Source: Ahaetulla prasina (lineage: Eukaryota; Chordata; Lepidosauria; Squamata; Colubridae). Taken from it: 64,000 nt of DNA. This document shows, piece by piece, positions 52,735 to 62,722 of the stretch. A program made the translations under genes and the position numbers. Position 1 is the first letter of the stretch. Each line of letters starts with the position of its first letter. The stretch is from the NCBI RefSeq assembly GCF_028640845.1, contig NC_080546.1, forward strand, positions 75,891,551 to 75,955,550, read 5' to 3'. The notes under the pieces are model-generated. The model saw nothing but the letters and a program-made list of their open reading frames with translations, ran no database searches and was not told where the DNA came from.

Positions 52735-53480
52735 TGTATGCAGATACATACATTTGTGTGTGTGTGTGTGTGTATGTCTGCTCCCTTATGTATACTAATC
52801 CTTATGTATATCACTATACAATTAATGGGATAGTAGTCCTGTTTATACATTTTCATGTTTTGAAAGGAGCTATAATTTAATTCCTAATAAGATTTACAAT
52901 ACAGAAGCAAAACATATGATTTCAACAGTACAGAGCAAAAGAGAGGTCAAGCCAAACCATGAATGAAAAGTTGGGGGGGAACCTTTTTCTCCATGATAAC
53001 AGTGAAACAACTTCAAAATGTATTTTTAAATTATACTTAAGAGGTAGGAAAGATGAGATAGGAATTAATAAGACAATAGAGGAGTAGCAAAGAAAATTAA
53101 GAATTACAGTGGTAAAAGTCTTACACTTATTCTGCCTTTCGGTTGGAAACTGTCTTTCCACAATAGAAAGGAGATTTATGTCCTGTGCATTACAAGAAAC
53201 TAGTGAAAATGTTACTGAAATATTTATGATTGTTTCTTTTCAAGTTTGGAAAGTTGTATGGTGTGAGATTTCTCACAATCACTTTCAAGGTTGACCTATA
53301 TAGACCTCTAATCCTTAGAGGTTTTTTTATTATTATTTTCAGTGCAACTACTTAGTGATTCTTAAAGTTGACAAATGTTTGAAAATACACGCATATGAGA
53401 AGAAAACTTTATTTCAGTCAGTGCTAAATCAATTTTACGAAGCATATATGTAATTTCTTTTAATGATTTGTGGTATATTC
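52735..53480. other. no gene; (TG)n
   Basis: Short (TG)n at 52753-52772. Nothing else recognised. Confidence 0.5.
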
Positions 53481-53489
53481 TTCCCAAAA

Positions 53490-53809
53490 TGGGGCTGTGG
53501 TGGCTCAGTGGCTAAGATGCTGAGCTTCTAGATCGAAAGGTCGGCAATTTAGCAGTTCGAATCCCTAGTGCTGTGTAACGGAGTGAGCTCCCGTTACTTG
53601 TCCCAACTTCTGCCAACCTAGCAGTTTGAAAGGACATAAAAAATGCAAGTAGAAAAAGAGGGACCACCTTTGGTGGGAAGGTAACAGCGTTCCATGCGCC
53701 TTTGATGTTTAGTCATGCCGGCTCTTTGGCTTTGAAATGGAGATGACCACTGCCCCCTAGAGTTGGGAACTACTAGCACATATGTGCGAGGGGAAACTTT
53801 ACCTTTACC
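53490..53809 (+). mobile_element. tRNA-SINE (ACCTTT-tailed), exact TSD
   Basis: Exact 9-bp duplications TTCCCAAAA (53481-53489 and 53810-53818). Head TGTGGTGGCTCAGTGGCTAA (A box), GCAGTTCGAATCCCTAG (B box), tail AACTTTACCTTTACC. A deletion of about 30 bp in the GTCATGCCGGC region. Confidence 0.95.
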
Positions 53810-53818
53810 TTCCCAAAA

Positions 53819-55004
53819 CAGGATATTCCAACAATAGCGTTACAAAAGGAAGTGCTGTCTGTAGTGATAGAAATAGGAAGATTTATATACAACTGTAGGT
53901 CTTCAGTCAAAAGCTTTTCTCTATAATGTGCAACATGTGTACCATGTTTTTTCATTTTGCATTAAACACAATAGAACAACAGAACATGAATAAATACCAT
54001 TGTTTGAATTCAGTCATATAGAGAATTCAGTCATTTAGTTACTGGGTAGAATTAAAGCCTGTTGTAATGCTATACTTAAATATACGTGTTACACATGAAG
54101 TCTATTTTATGGATGAACTTGCCAATATTAAATTAAATGCTGAAATGCCGGTGATTGCTCTCTTTCTTTCGCCATAGTTAACAGATTTTTATTAACTGGC
54201 AGAATATTTAACAAAGCATTATCAATTATTCTCTTCCATTTATAACATTTTCAAATTGATTGATGTTTATTCAATAGATGACACATAGGCACACAGACAT
54301 TCATATATTGTTTCGATTTTTTTATTTTTGTTTCATTTTTATTGTTTTTTTCTCATTTTTAAATAAGTTCTTTTGTTCTGTTTTTTCTTATTTTTTGACA
54401 GATGGCAGAAAAAGTGAATGAATAAATATATAACTAGATAGAATATTTAACTGAATACTTTTTCTACAAATATTCATTTGACATTCATTTCTGCCATGCT
54501 TCCTTGATCTTAAGGCAATACATTGTTGTTTGAAAGAAAGCAAAGTTTTATAGCTCACCGATTAGCGCTTATGCATCATGCAAACTTCTGACTTTCCATG
54601 TTAAGAATGCAGTAAAAAGGAAGAAAAAGCATTTAATGTGTTTTCAGAACAAAGAAAAATTTAGTTTGTTTGAATACCTCTTTGTCAAGTTTTGCTGTGC
54701 CAGCAACATTATATTTATTTGGATTTCAGACATTTTGTGTAGAAGTATGTCTGTGTTTGTTGGAGCAAGTATGGTAGAGCGTTACACTATCATTATCACT
54801 CTCAAGAGTTTTTGCCTTCATCAGATGCTGAAAACTAATTTTCTGTTGCAACTTTTCTTGATGACTTTGTTTCAAAGTAGGCTACCAGACTTGATCAATG
54901 GAACGGTAGTTTATTTTTCGTCTCAACTGTTCCAGTTACAATGTATATATCAGCTAAATTCCTATAGATTTCCAGTTTTCCAAAACAAGTATTTGTCTAT
55001 GTAG
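53819..55004. other. no gene recognised
   Basis: AT-rich. A 122-codon plus-strand open stretch at 54636-55004 has no recognised motif and AT-driven composition. Confidence 0.5.
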
Positions 55005-55012
55005 TTCCTAGT

Positions 55013-55212
55013 CAGTAGTGGGTTTCACTTACCTTTGCTACCAGTTTGGAATTGTGAACGCACACGTGGGGCGCTTCTGCACATGCGCAGAACCTTCTGC
55101 GTATGCACAGAGCATCCATGATGATTTCTGGGTGGGTGGGTGGAGCTGCCCACCACTACCAGTTTGCCCAAACCAGGGTGAACTGATAGAAACTGGTAGA
55201 AACCCACCACTG
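55013..55212 (-). mobile_element. short hAT MITE, exact TSD
   Basis: Exact duplications TTCCTAGT (55005-55012 and 55213-55220). Ends CAGTAGTGGGTTTCACTTAC and GGTAGAAACCCACCACTG, the best inverted repeats in this family. The interior has a diverged NRF1-like segment CACATGCGCAGAACC. Confidence 0.95.
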
Positions 55213-55334
55213 TTCCTAGTCTTATAAAACTGTAGCTATAGTGAAAGAATATAAGATTTTTGACATCTATGTGACTATTTAGGTATGCTGTCTGATTTTC
55301 CTCATTCTGTTATAATATTTTATTACAGTATATT

Positions 55335-55592
55335 ATGTACATATAGCAGTAGCACTTAGATTTATATACCACTTCACAGTGCTTTGTAGCCCTCTCTTAA
55401 GTGGTTTACAGAGTCAGCATATTGCCCCACAACAATCTGGATTCTCATTTTATCGACCTCGGAAGGATGGAAGGCTGAGTCAGCCTTGAGCCAGTGAGAA
55501 TCGAACTGCTGACTTGCTGGCAGCTCGCAGTCAGCAGAAGTATCCTGCAGTGCTGCATTCTAACCACTGCGCCACCATGACTCACATATGTT
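55335..55592 (-). mobile_element. tRNA-SINE (ATAGC-tailed)
   Basis: CATATAGCAGTAGCACTTAG, TATATACCACTTCACAGTGC, TGCCCCACAACAATCTGGAT, GAAGGCTGAGTCAGCCTTGA and the head CTAACCACTGCGCCACCATG; the antisense B box is GAATCGAACTG. Confidence 0.85.
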
Positions 55593-55784
55593 GGGTAGTA
55601 ATCAACACTGGCCATAAGGTTCGCATATTATTTTCCATTTCTTCTCATGGTAACCTACGTATGTTCTGTGCGGTAGATGTAATAATGGCAAAATCCAAGC
55701 CATTGATTTAACCTTTGAGGACTTACATGGCTCAGGACCTCAGTATCAGAAAACCTGCTCCAAATTGTACCTGTCTCTCTGATA

Positions 55785-55936
55785 AAGACAAGCACCAACG
55801 TGCCTACCATTCCTGTCCTAATGTTCCCCTTGATTCTATCCAACTCGTATAATTATTTCATGCTTATACTTAGATATATGCTTATATGTCGTATAGTTAT
55901 TTCATGCTTATGCTTATATATACCGTTGTGACAAAA

Positions 55937-55967
<31 letters not shown>

Positions 55968-55975
55968 AATAAAGA
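55785..55975 (+). mobile_element. LINE A 3' UTR and tail
   Basis: AAGCACCAACGTGCCTACCA, TTCCTGTCCTAATGTTCCCC and ATGCTTATATATACCGTTGT then GACAAAATAAATAAATAA match 215-350, with an internal duplication of the TTATTTCATGCTTAT segment. Confidence 0.88.
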
Positions 55976-56029
55976 ACAGCTCCACTAATTTAATGCCATG
56001 TTCAGATACCCCATTCTAGAGCTTTTAAA

Positions 56030-56347
56030 AGGTAAAGGTTCCTGTCGCAGATATGTGCTAGTTGTTCCCAACTCTAGGGGGCGGTGCTCATCTCCGTTTC
56101 AAAGCTGAAGAGCCAGCGCTGTCTGAAGACGTCTCCGTGATCATGTGGCCGGCATGACTAAACATCAAAGGTGCATGGAACACTGTGACCTTCCCACCAA
56201 AGATGGTCCCTATTTTTTCTACTTGCATTTTTTACATGCTTTCGAACTGCTAGGTTGGCAGAAGCGGCACTAGGGATTCAAACCGCTGAACTGATAACCT
56301 TTCCATTGACAGGCTCAGCATCTTAGCCACTGAGCCACCACACCCCT
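56030..56347 (-). mobile_element. tRNA-SINE (ACCTTT-tailed), internal deletion
   Basis: Left AAAGGTAAAGGTTCCTGTCG; right TTAGCCACTGAGCCACCACA. The segment between GGTTGGCAGAAGC and GGCACTAGGGATTC lacks the usual 35 bp. Flanking CTTTTAA may be the target duplication. Confidence 0.88.
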
Positions 56348-56349
56348 TT

Positions 56350-57410
56350 TAAGGTCACTTTAATGTGACATTACCATTCACTTATTAATTTGCTTCTGAA
56401 GAGCTGTAAAAATGCTACTTCTTCAAAAGACTCACAGACAAATTTCACTCCCAGAAAGACGCGCCTGTTTGGTGAGTGTCAATGTTTATATAGTTTTGTT
56501 CTGTTTTTAACCTGAGGAAAATGTGTGTGATATAAAATTTAGTAAACCAATAAATGACATCATTTTATCCTGCTGAGGTCTATAGTTTTGGTACCCAGTT
56601 ACTGCTCATGTAAGAGAAACCACATTTTTTATATTTTTGTTGAAAAACAAGGGAGACTTCATTCAAAACTCAACTTCTAATATAAAATTCTAATAATGTG
56701 ACTTCTTTAGCTACTGGTTTATCTTGGGCACGTATTTATTTAGTATTAATCTATAATAATATGAAATGAAATATTTGAAATGTTGTTTTTTTTTCAAACA
56801 AGTACTAGAATCCCTACTATACCTGACTTCTAATTTATTTTTAAAAAATACCTCTAGGCCTACATGATCACCATAAATATTTTACAAAATAAAAATGAGA
56901 GATGATTGTAGCTTAGTGCTATTTTTGGAACTGCAATTGAGCATTCTGTGCTTAATTGCACAGAATGAAAACCAAGGTAAACCTGGGAAATGTGATGCAA
57001 GTTAGGTAAATTATTTTTAAGTTGACTGCAATCCTGAGTAACTTGCTGGACAGTTGATATAAATGTTTCGTTTGGTTTTGTTTTATTTCTGACAGCAGAG
57101 ATTTGTCATTTATTTTCTTTAATAAATTCTTCAGAACTTATTAAAATAAAATCTTTGGTTGCCAATAACTGTTTGAAAATCTCCCATCTAAATACTTTAC
57201 AATACTTTGGTTCTGCTTCACTGTGTAAGATTAGTATGGTAGGATGATGCAACCGAGCATGTCGTTACATTAAAAAACAAAAAATACCACTCTGATATAT
57301 ATCTTATTTTCTGAAATATATTAATCAAAGCCTGCTTATAAAATCCCAGGAATTAAACTTTAAATTAGGCATAAACTTACATTTATTTCCCTGCATTCTA
57401 AAAAAAAAAG
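56350..57410. other. no gene recognised
   Basis: AT-rich, nothing recognised. Confidence 0.55.
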
Positions 57411-57412
57411 TA

Positions 57413-58340
57413 CTGTATTTTTTGGAGTATAAGACGCACCTTTTTCTCCCAAAAATGAGGGTGAAAATCTGGGTGCGTCTTATACTCCGAATGTAGCCCA
57501 CTCAGCTTCTCAAACAGAGGTTTCAGAGGCTGAAAAAAGCTTCAGAAAAGAAGCCCCCAAGCAGAGCTTCAGAAAAGAAGCCCCCAAACAGAGCTTCAGA
57601 AAAGAAATTCCCAAGCAGAGCTTTAGAAAAAAAGCCCCCAAATAAAGCCTCAGAAAAGAAGTTCCCAAACAGAGCTTCAGAAAAGAAGCCCCCAAACAGA
57701 GCTTCAGAAAAGAAATTCCCAAGCAGAGCTTTAGAAAAAAAGCCCCCAAATAAAGCCTCAGAAAAGAAGTTCCCAAACAGAGCTTCAGAAAAGAAGCCCC
57801 CAAACAGAGCTTCAGAAAAGAAATTCCCAAGCAGAACTTAAGAAAAGAAATTCCCAAGCAGAGCTTCAGAAAAAAAGCCCCAAAATAGAGCCTCAGAAAA
57901 GAAGCTCCCAAACAGAGCTTCAGAAAAGAAATTTCCAAGCAGAGCTTCAGAAAAAAAGCCCCCAAATAAAGCCTCAGAAAAGAAGTTCCCAAACAGAGCT
58001 TCAGAAAAGAAATTCCCAAGCAGTTTCAGAAAAAAAGCCCCCAAATAGAGCCTCAGAAAAGAAGCTCCCAAACAGAGCTTCAGAGGCTTTTTTTCCCTGA
58101 AGTTCTGTTTTGGAGGCTTTCAGAGGCAGAAAAAAGTTTTTTTCTGAAATGGAGTTTCAGATGCAGGGGGAAAAAAGCAAAAAAAAAAAAAAAAAAAGCA
58201 AGGCACAGAGCTCACAACCAAGGAAACTGTTGCTAAAATTCACCTCTGGAAACACCTGATTGGAGATATTCCGGGAAGCCGATCTACCTGCCAATCAGCT
58301 TTTTTCTTATTTTGTGCGTCTTATACTCCGAAAAATACGG
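57413..58340. mobile_element. TA-flanked MITE (GGAGTATAAGACGCAC family) carrying a minisatellite
   Basis: TA at 57411-57412 and 58341-58342. Ends CTGTATTTTTTGGAGTATAA and TATACTCCGAAAAATACGG are inverted repeats over about 28 bp (about 25 matches). A further inverted copy, GTGCGTCTTATACTCCGAA (about 57473-57491), makes the left end alone a hairpin. Most of the interior is a 27-bp tandem repeat, then poly-A (58178-58197). No transposase. Confidence 0.82.
57528..58090. repeat. 27-bp minisatellite
   Basis: About 20 units near GAAAAGAAGCCCCCAAACAG plus AGCTTCA, with alternating CCCCC/TTCCC variants. Higher-order periodicity is visible: a block of about 5 units (from about 57590) recurs nearly unchanged about 108-110 bp later. 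Because 27 is divisible by 3, it yields a spurious 169-codon minus-strand frame of SFLKLCLG repeats. Confidence 0.93.
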
Positions 58341-58344
58341 TATT

Positions 58345-58940
58345 TTGGTATTCACAGCAATGCCATCTATAAATAGTTCTGTCTTTTGCTTTTGGCTTCC
58401 AGTCTTAAAACACCAGATCTTAGATTAAAACTGATTAATTACTCTGAAAAACAGAAGAAGAACAAGCAAGCATTCTATATCACAAGACAAATCTAAAATT
58501 CTGATGAAATAAAAGGCTGTCAAAAAAATTTGAAAGATAACTAAAATAAAATACTGCATTCTCAAGTGCCTTGACCTATTGCTTTCTCTCCCAAACTGAA
58601 AACTTTAGACTACAGATGACATGATTGTTCCATATTCATTTAAAGGTACATTATCTGCATGCACTTGATTAATTCATTAAATTTATTGTCCCTAAACCTT
58701 ATGGGTGCATTTTTCCTCTATTAAGGTGATTCAGGTAAAGAGAGATATAGAAGAGCTAGAGATTTTAGAAAAAAGTGAACACCCACCTTACTTCATGAAG
58801 GAGCTTTGGGGGAGATTTCAACTGAACCTTCATTAGAGTAAATAATTCTCTGAAACTTACAAAGCACAGTGTCAGTTTTGGAAAGCAATTTTCTTTTTGC
58901 TTCTTAACTGCCACATATTTTAGCAGGGGAAGTTGGGAGG
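58345..58940. other. no gene recognised
   Basis: Nothing recognised. Confidence 0.5.
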
Positions 58941-58944
58941 GGAT

Positions 58945-59248
58945 TGTTGTTGGAGCGGTAGAAAGTTAGTCATAACAACATTCCGTATTCAAGGACTTTT
59001 GCCTGCGTCTGATGTAGACTGCCTGAAGATTGTATCCAATTGAGTGTGAAGAGTTGATTGGACAATGTGATGAATTTGTGGGTGTGGGGCAAGGCTGTGA
59101 ACTGTCAACTGGGTGTGGAAAACCTGGAAGCTTTCAGTTTCAGGTTTTCCCAGCTGTGCCAACATGACATCTCTAATAAATTGGAACTTTGAGGAACCTT
59201 AAGTCTCAAAGCTTTGTTTCGTTGGGGGTGTTCCTTGGAACCCTGACA
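58945..59248 (+). mobile_element. possible solo LTR
   Basis: TGTTGTTGGAGCGGTAGAAA to GGAACCCTGACA, with TCTCTAATAAATTGGAAC as a polyA signal about 75 bp before the CA end. GGTTTTCCCAGC and its reverse GGAAAACCTGGAAG lie in the middle. No TATA box or target duplication was clear. Confidence 0.45.
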
Positions 59249-60160
59249 TATGGTTCAATACTGTAAAGAAAACTGCATGGATAGGTCCAGAAAGTTACTG
59301 ACAGTTGAACTAGACTCAAAGGAGATTTTTCTTGATTTGATACAGCATGCTACACAACAGCTGCCATTATAATTACCAAGACACCAGAAAACATAACTGT
59401 CATGACTTTCAATGCTCTGTCTACTAATATATTCCATTCTGCCCTGAATTATTTTACAGTTATGAGTATGACTTTCTAGTATTATCTTGTAGATAAGTTC
59501 AACCCCAAAGAATGATTCTGTCGTTGTTGTTGCTGCGGTTGTTATTTTAAACGTATATACTATCTTTGATCAGACACAATTCACATTAATCTCAGAGGGG
59601 AAAAAAACATTGTATTGTAGGGATTTCTTTGCTGAGTTGCTTTTAGAATTAATCATCGTGGCTTCTCCTCATGAATCATCGGTAGATTTCTAAATGGACT
59701 ATAGATCTTTTTCCTCAGGCAACAATTCTTCCAAGAAAGGGATAATCCTTACTGTGACATCTGATAATCAGCTTCCTTAGATGCTCTGACTGTATATTTG
59801 CTTGTTTTAAATACATCACTTCTATAAAATTAAAATCTCTATTTATATTCAGGAGATGCCATGTATACAGTCTAATTAAATTCTCAAAAGAATTGATGAA
59901 TATGCAGAATACAATAATCCAAAAAGAAATGTGATTTTTTAATGCAACGCTAATTATTAAAAGTATGCATGAAAATTCATCATGCATTAGCCGATGGATT
60001 ATTGTTTCTTGTTTCTTTGTTTATTAAGTATCAGTGGCCTTCTCTTTAGAATTTTCATCCACTGATAGCTATAATAATTTATATGCATTCACCTTGGGGT
60101 CCCAAGTGTGGTGTCTATCAATATGAGCCCATGTGTGGAAATTTTTTTTTTCACATTATC
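59249..60160. other. no gene recognised
   Basis: AT-rich, nothing recognised. Confidence 0.55.
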
Positions 60161-60168
60161 CAATAGAT

Positions 60169-60728
60169 CAGTGGTAGTCAACCTGGTCCCTACCGCCCAC
60201 TAGTGGGCGTTCCAGCTTTCATGGTGGGCAGTAGGGATTTTGTCCTATACTGAACACTTTCCTTTTTTTAATTTAATTGACTTTTAAAAAAAAATCCATA
60301 GCATTATTTAGAAACATTTTCATTAAGTTTCCATAAAATTCCCCGTGATAATTTAAATTTCTGAAAATATACTATTTGTATCGCCCGCGCATAAGTTTAG
60401 TTCATGTTATGTAAGTGAAACTAAATGGCGCTATAGTGCAACTGCAAACAAAAGAGCCTCATCCCAGAATTGCTCGCGCATCTCCCCCCAAACCACCCAG
60501 CTGTAACAGACAAGCAGAGCTGGTAGCCGCCCCCGCAACCCAATCCACGATGTGGGAGAGGCATAGCAGACGACGATACACAGCACAGGCTCTTTTGTTT
60601 GCGGTCGCACTGGTCAGTACGCAGTTAGATTTGTGAGAGTGAGCACGAACCGGTGGGCGGTTAGAAAATTTTACTACTAATAGAGATACAAAAGTGGGCG
60701 GTAGGTATAAAGAGGTTGACTACCCCTG
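60169..60728 (+). mobile_element. 560-bp hAT element, exact TSD
   Basis: Exact duplications CAATAGAT (60161-60168 and 60729-60736). Left end CAGTGGTAGTCAACCTGGTC with CCTACCGCCCACTAGTGGGC; right end GTGGGCGGTAGGTATAAAGA and GGTTGACTACCCCTG. The inverted repeats extend through the subterminal GCCCAC block. The interior has a GC-rich part (60420-60660) with CAAACAAAAGAGCC mirrored by GGCTCTTTTGTTTG. No intact transposase. Confidence 0.95.
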
Positions 60729-60736
60729 CAATAGAT

Positions 60737-61340
60737 GGTCTCCTGCTTTTGTTAATATACTTTAACAATTGCTTTTAAAATTGTTATTCCATGTACGCCT
60801 TTGTTTCCAAAAATAAAGCTAATAATTCATATAACAACAAAGACATTATATGCACATGAGCAAAAGGCTCAGAGAGAATCATGGGAAAAAGTGATTGGAT
60901 TTGCACAGTGTTCTGGATTAAATCAGTTAAAGGTTCAGTGTATTGTGTAAACATGCTAATCTAATCAATACTGTAGCAAGAGAACTGTAGAACAGTTCAA
61001 AATCCAGAACTGGACTAGGGTAATTGTAAATCAGACTTATCCTTCCCCAAGATGGAATGTCTATCCCCTCTTTCCTGTTTTTGTTTTGTTGTACAAAACA
61101 AATGTCCAGAAAAAGAACACCAGCTCACAAATTGCCCACCAATCATTCTATCCCTAAACCTGGAGGAATTGTCAGGTTTTAAGAATTCCTCTCTATATAT
61201 TATTAAAATGTCAACCTTCCAGGGGATATCGTAGGTGTTGCAACAAGACAGACCATTTTCCTGTTTCCATCTGGTGAAATTGACTGATTCATTGGACAGT
61301 GAAGGATGCCAATGGTACCTAAGGGTAGAGGATGGGAAGA
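60737..61340. other. no gene recognised
   Basis: A 120-codon minus-strand open stretch (61015-61377) extends into the PLE fragment and shows no known motif. Confidence 0.45.
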
Positions 61341-61344
61341 AACG

Positions 61345-61582
61345 ATAGAAGAGGTTATCCCAAAGGTGCTTTTTCAAGAGGTACTTTGTGGTTTTTCTTT
61401 GAAGACATTTTGTTTCTCATCCAAGAAGCTTCTTCAGCTCTGTATCGCTAAATGTCTATGTCTTTTTCAAGAGGCAATTTCTTTCTGGAAAAAAACTGGA
61501 AAAAAACAACAATTGGACAAAACAACTGGAAAAAAGCACCTTTGGGACAACCATGACCTGAATAACTGAGAATCTCCATAGA
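61345..61582 (-). mobile_element. PLE-C (third tail type) short fold-back copy
   Basis: Left part, minus orientation: AAAGGTGCTTTTTCAAGAGG, GAAGACATTTTGTTTCTCAT and CCAAGAAGCTTCTTCAGCTC, a tail sequence of the kind found at Penelope-like element ends (equivalent to the GACGAAGTCTCATTCGTCAT part of PLE-B). Right part: AAAAAGCACCTTTGGGACAA and CCATGACCTGAATAACTGAG, the same tail in the opposite direction. The copy is a small inverted pair, as at 17.63 kb. Confidence 0.6.
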
Positions 61583-61855
61583 CATATAGAAGAGGTTATT
61601 AATGCAATTAGCTCAAATCCATTACATTAAATATGATTCTGATAACGTAAATGCAAAATAAATAAATGACATTTCACTATGAGAATGCTAGCATCAAAGA
61701 AAACATACAAACATAGGCGATACTGGATGTTAAGTAATTGTGCTCTACTTAAAATATTTTAATTACATATATTTTCTGGCAAGTAAATTTATAAAAACAG
61801 CAAAATTCAGCCTCAAACTTTTGTACAGAGAACAATACAGTTTGTTAGGATGCCA
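61583..61855. other. AT-rich spacer
   Basis: Nothing recognised. Confidence 0.5.
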
Positions 61856-61856
61856 T

Positions 61857-62712
61857 TAGAATAGAATAGAATAGAATAGAATTTTATTGGCCAAGTGTGA
61901 TTGGACACACAAGGAATTTGTCTTGGTGCATATGCTCTCAGTGTACATAAAAGAAAAGATACGTTCATCAAGGTACAACATTTACAACACAATTGATGAC
62001 CAATATATCAATATAAATCATAAGGATTGCCAGCAACAAGTTATAGTCATACAGTCATAAGTGGAAAGAGATTGGTGATGGGAACTATGAAACGATTAAT
62101 AGTAGTGCAGATTCAGTAAATAGTCTGACAGCGTTGAGGGAATTATTTGTTTAGCAGAGTGATGGCCTTCGGGAAAAAACTGTTCTTGTGTCTAGTTGTT
62201 CTGGTGTGCAGTGCTCTATAGCGTCGTTTTGAGGGTAGGAGTTGAAACAGTTTATGTCCAGGATGCGAGGGATCTGCAAATATTTTCACGGCCCTCTTCT
62301 TGATTCGTGCAGTATACAGGTCCTCAATGGAAGGCAGGTTGGTAGCAATTATTTTTTCTGCAGTTCTAATTATCCTCTGAAGTCTGTGTTTTTCTTGTTG
62401 GGTTGCAGAACTGAACCAGACAGTTATAGAGGTGCAAATGACAGACTCAATAATTCCTCTGTAGAATTGGATCAGCAGCTCCTTGGGCAGTTTGAGCTTA
62501 CTGAGTTGGCGCAGAAAGAACATTCTTTGTTGTCCTTTTTTAATGATGTTTTTGATGTTAGCTGTCCATTTGAGATCTTGCGATATGATAGAACCCAGAA
62601 ATTTGAAGGTTTCTACTAGAATTACCATACCCAGAAGAGTTTTCATTCCTAAAATAAACATTACCAGAATACTAGAGTGTGGGCTTTTCAGCTGTGCTGT
62701 GCCCACAATCAA
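61857..62712 (-). mobile_element. Rex1-type LINE, 5'-truncated, with (AATAG)n tail
   Basis: Left edge (AATAG)n (about 61857-61880), then the Rex1 3' UTR (GGCCAAGTGTGATTGGACAC; GGTGCATATGCTCTCAGTGT) and the ORF below. The 44.6 kb copy is nearly identical over the shared 530 bp. Confidence 0.93.
62143..62712 (-). CDS. Rex1 ORF2 C-terminal part, uninterrupted 189 codons
   Basis: The frame reads ETFKFLGSIISQDLKWTANI, KKGQQRMFFLRQLSKLKLPK ELLIQFYRGIIESVICTSIT VWF, RLQRIIRTAEKIIATNLPSI, DLYTARIKKRAVKIFADPSH PGHKLFQLLPSKRRYRALHT and TTRHKNSFFPKAITLLNK then stop. This is the thumb/C-terminal region of Rex1/Babar-type LINE proteins (F-K-F-LG, W-x-x-x-I-x-x-I-x-K-K-x-QQR, DPSHP-x-H, R-x-R-x-L, NSFFP). 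The RT core and endonuclease lie beyond the 5' truncation. The first roughly 30 codons are probably flanking sequence. Confidence 0.9.
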   Translation of the reverse strand: MIVGTAQLKSPHSSILVMFILGMKTLLGMVILVETFKFLGSIISQDLKWTANIKNIIKKGQQRMFFLRQLSKLKLPKELLIQFYRGIIESVICTSITVWFSSATQQEKHRLQRIIRTAEKIIATNLPSIEDLYTARIKKRAVKIFADPSHPGHKLFQLLPSKRRYRALHTRTTRHKNSFFPKAITLLNK

Positions 62713-62722
62713 TTCTATTTAG

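Noticed and set aside
54636..55004. 122-codon plus-strand open frame
   Set aside because: No motif; F/L/S-rich composition is what AT-rich DNA yields by chance.
57510..58071. 169- and 77-codon minus-strand open frames of SFLKLCLG repeats
   Set aside because: They are produced by the 27-bp minisatellite, whose unit length is a multiple of three. No start context, no conserved partner, and the units vary as DNA, not as protein.
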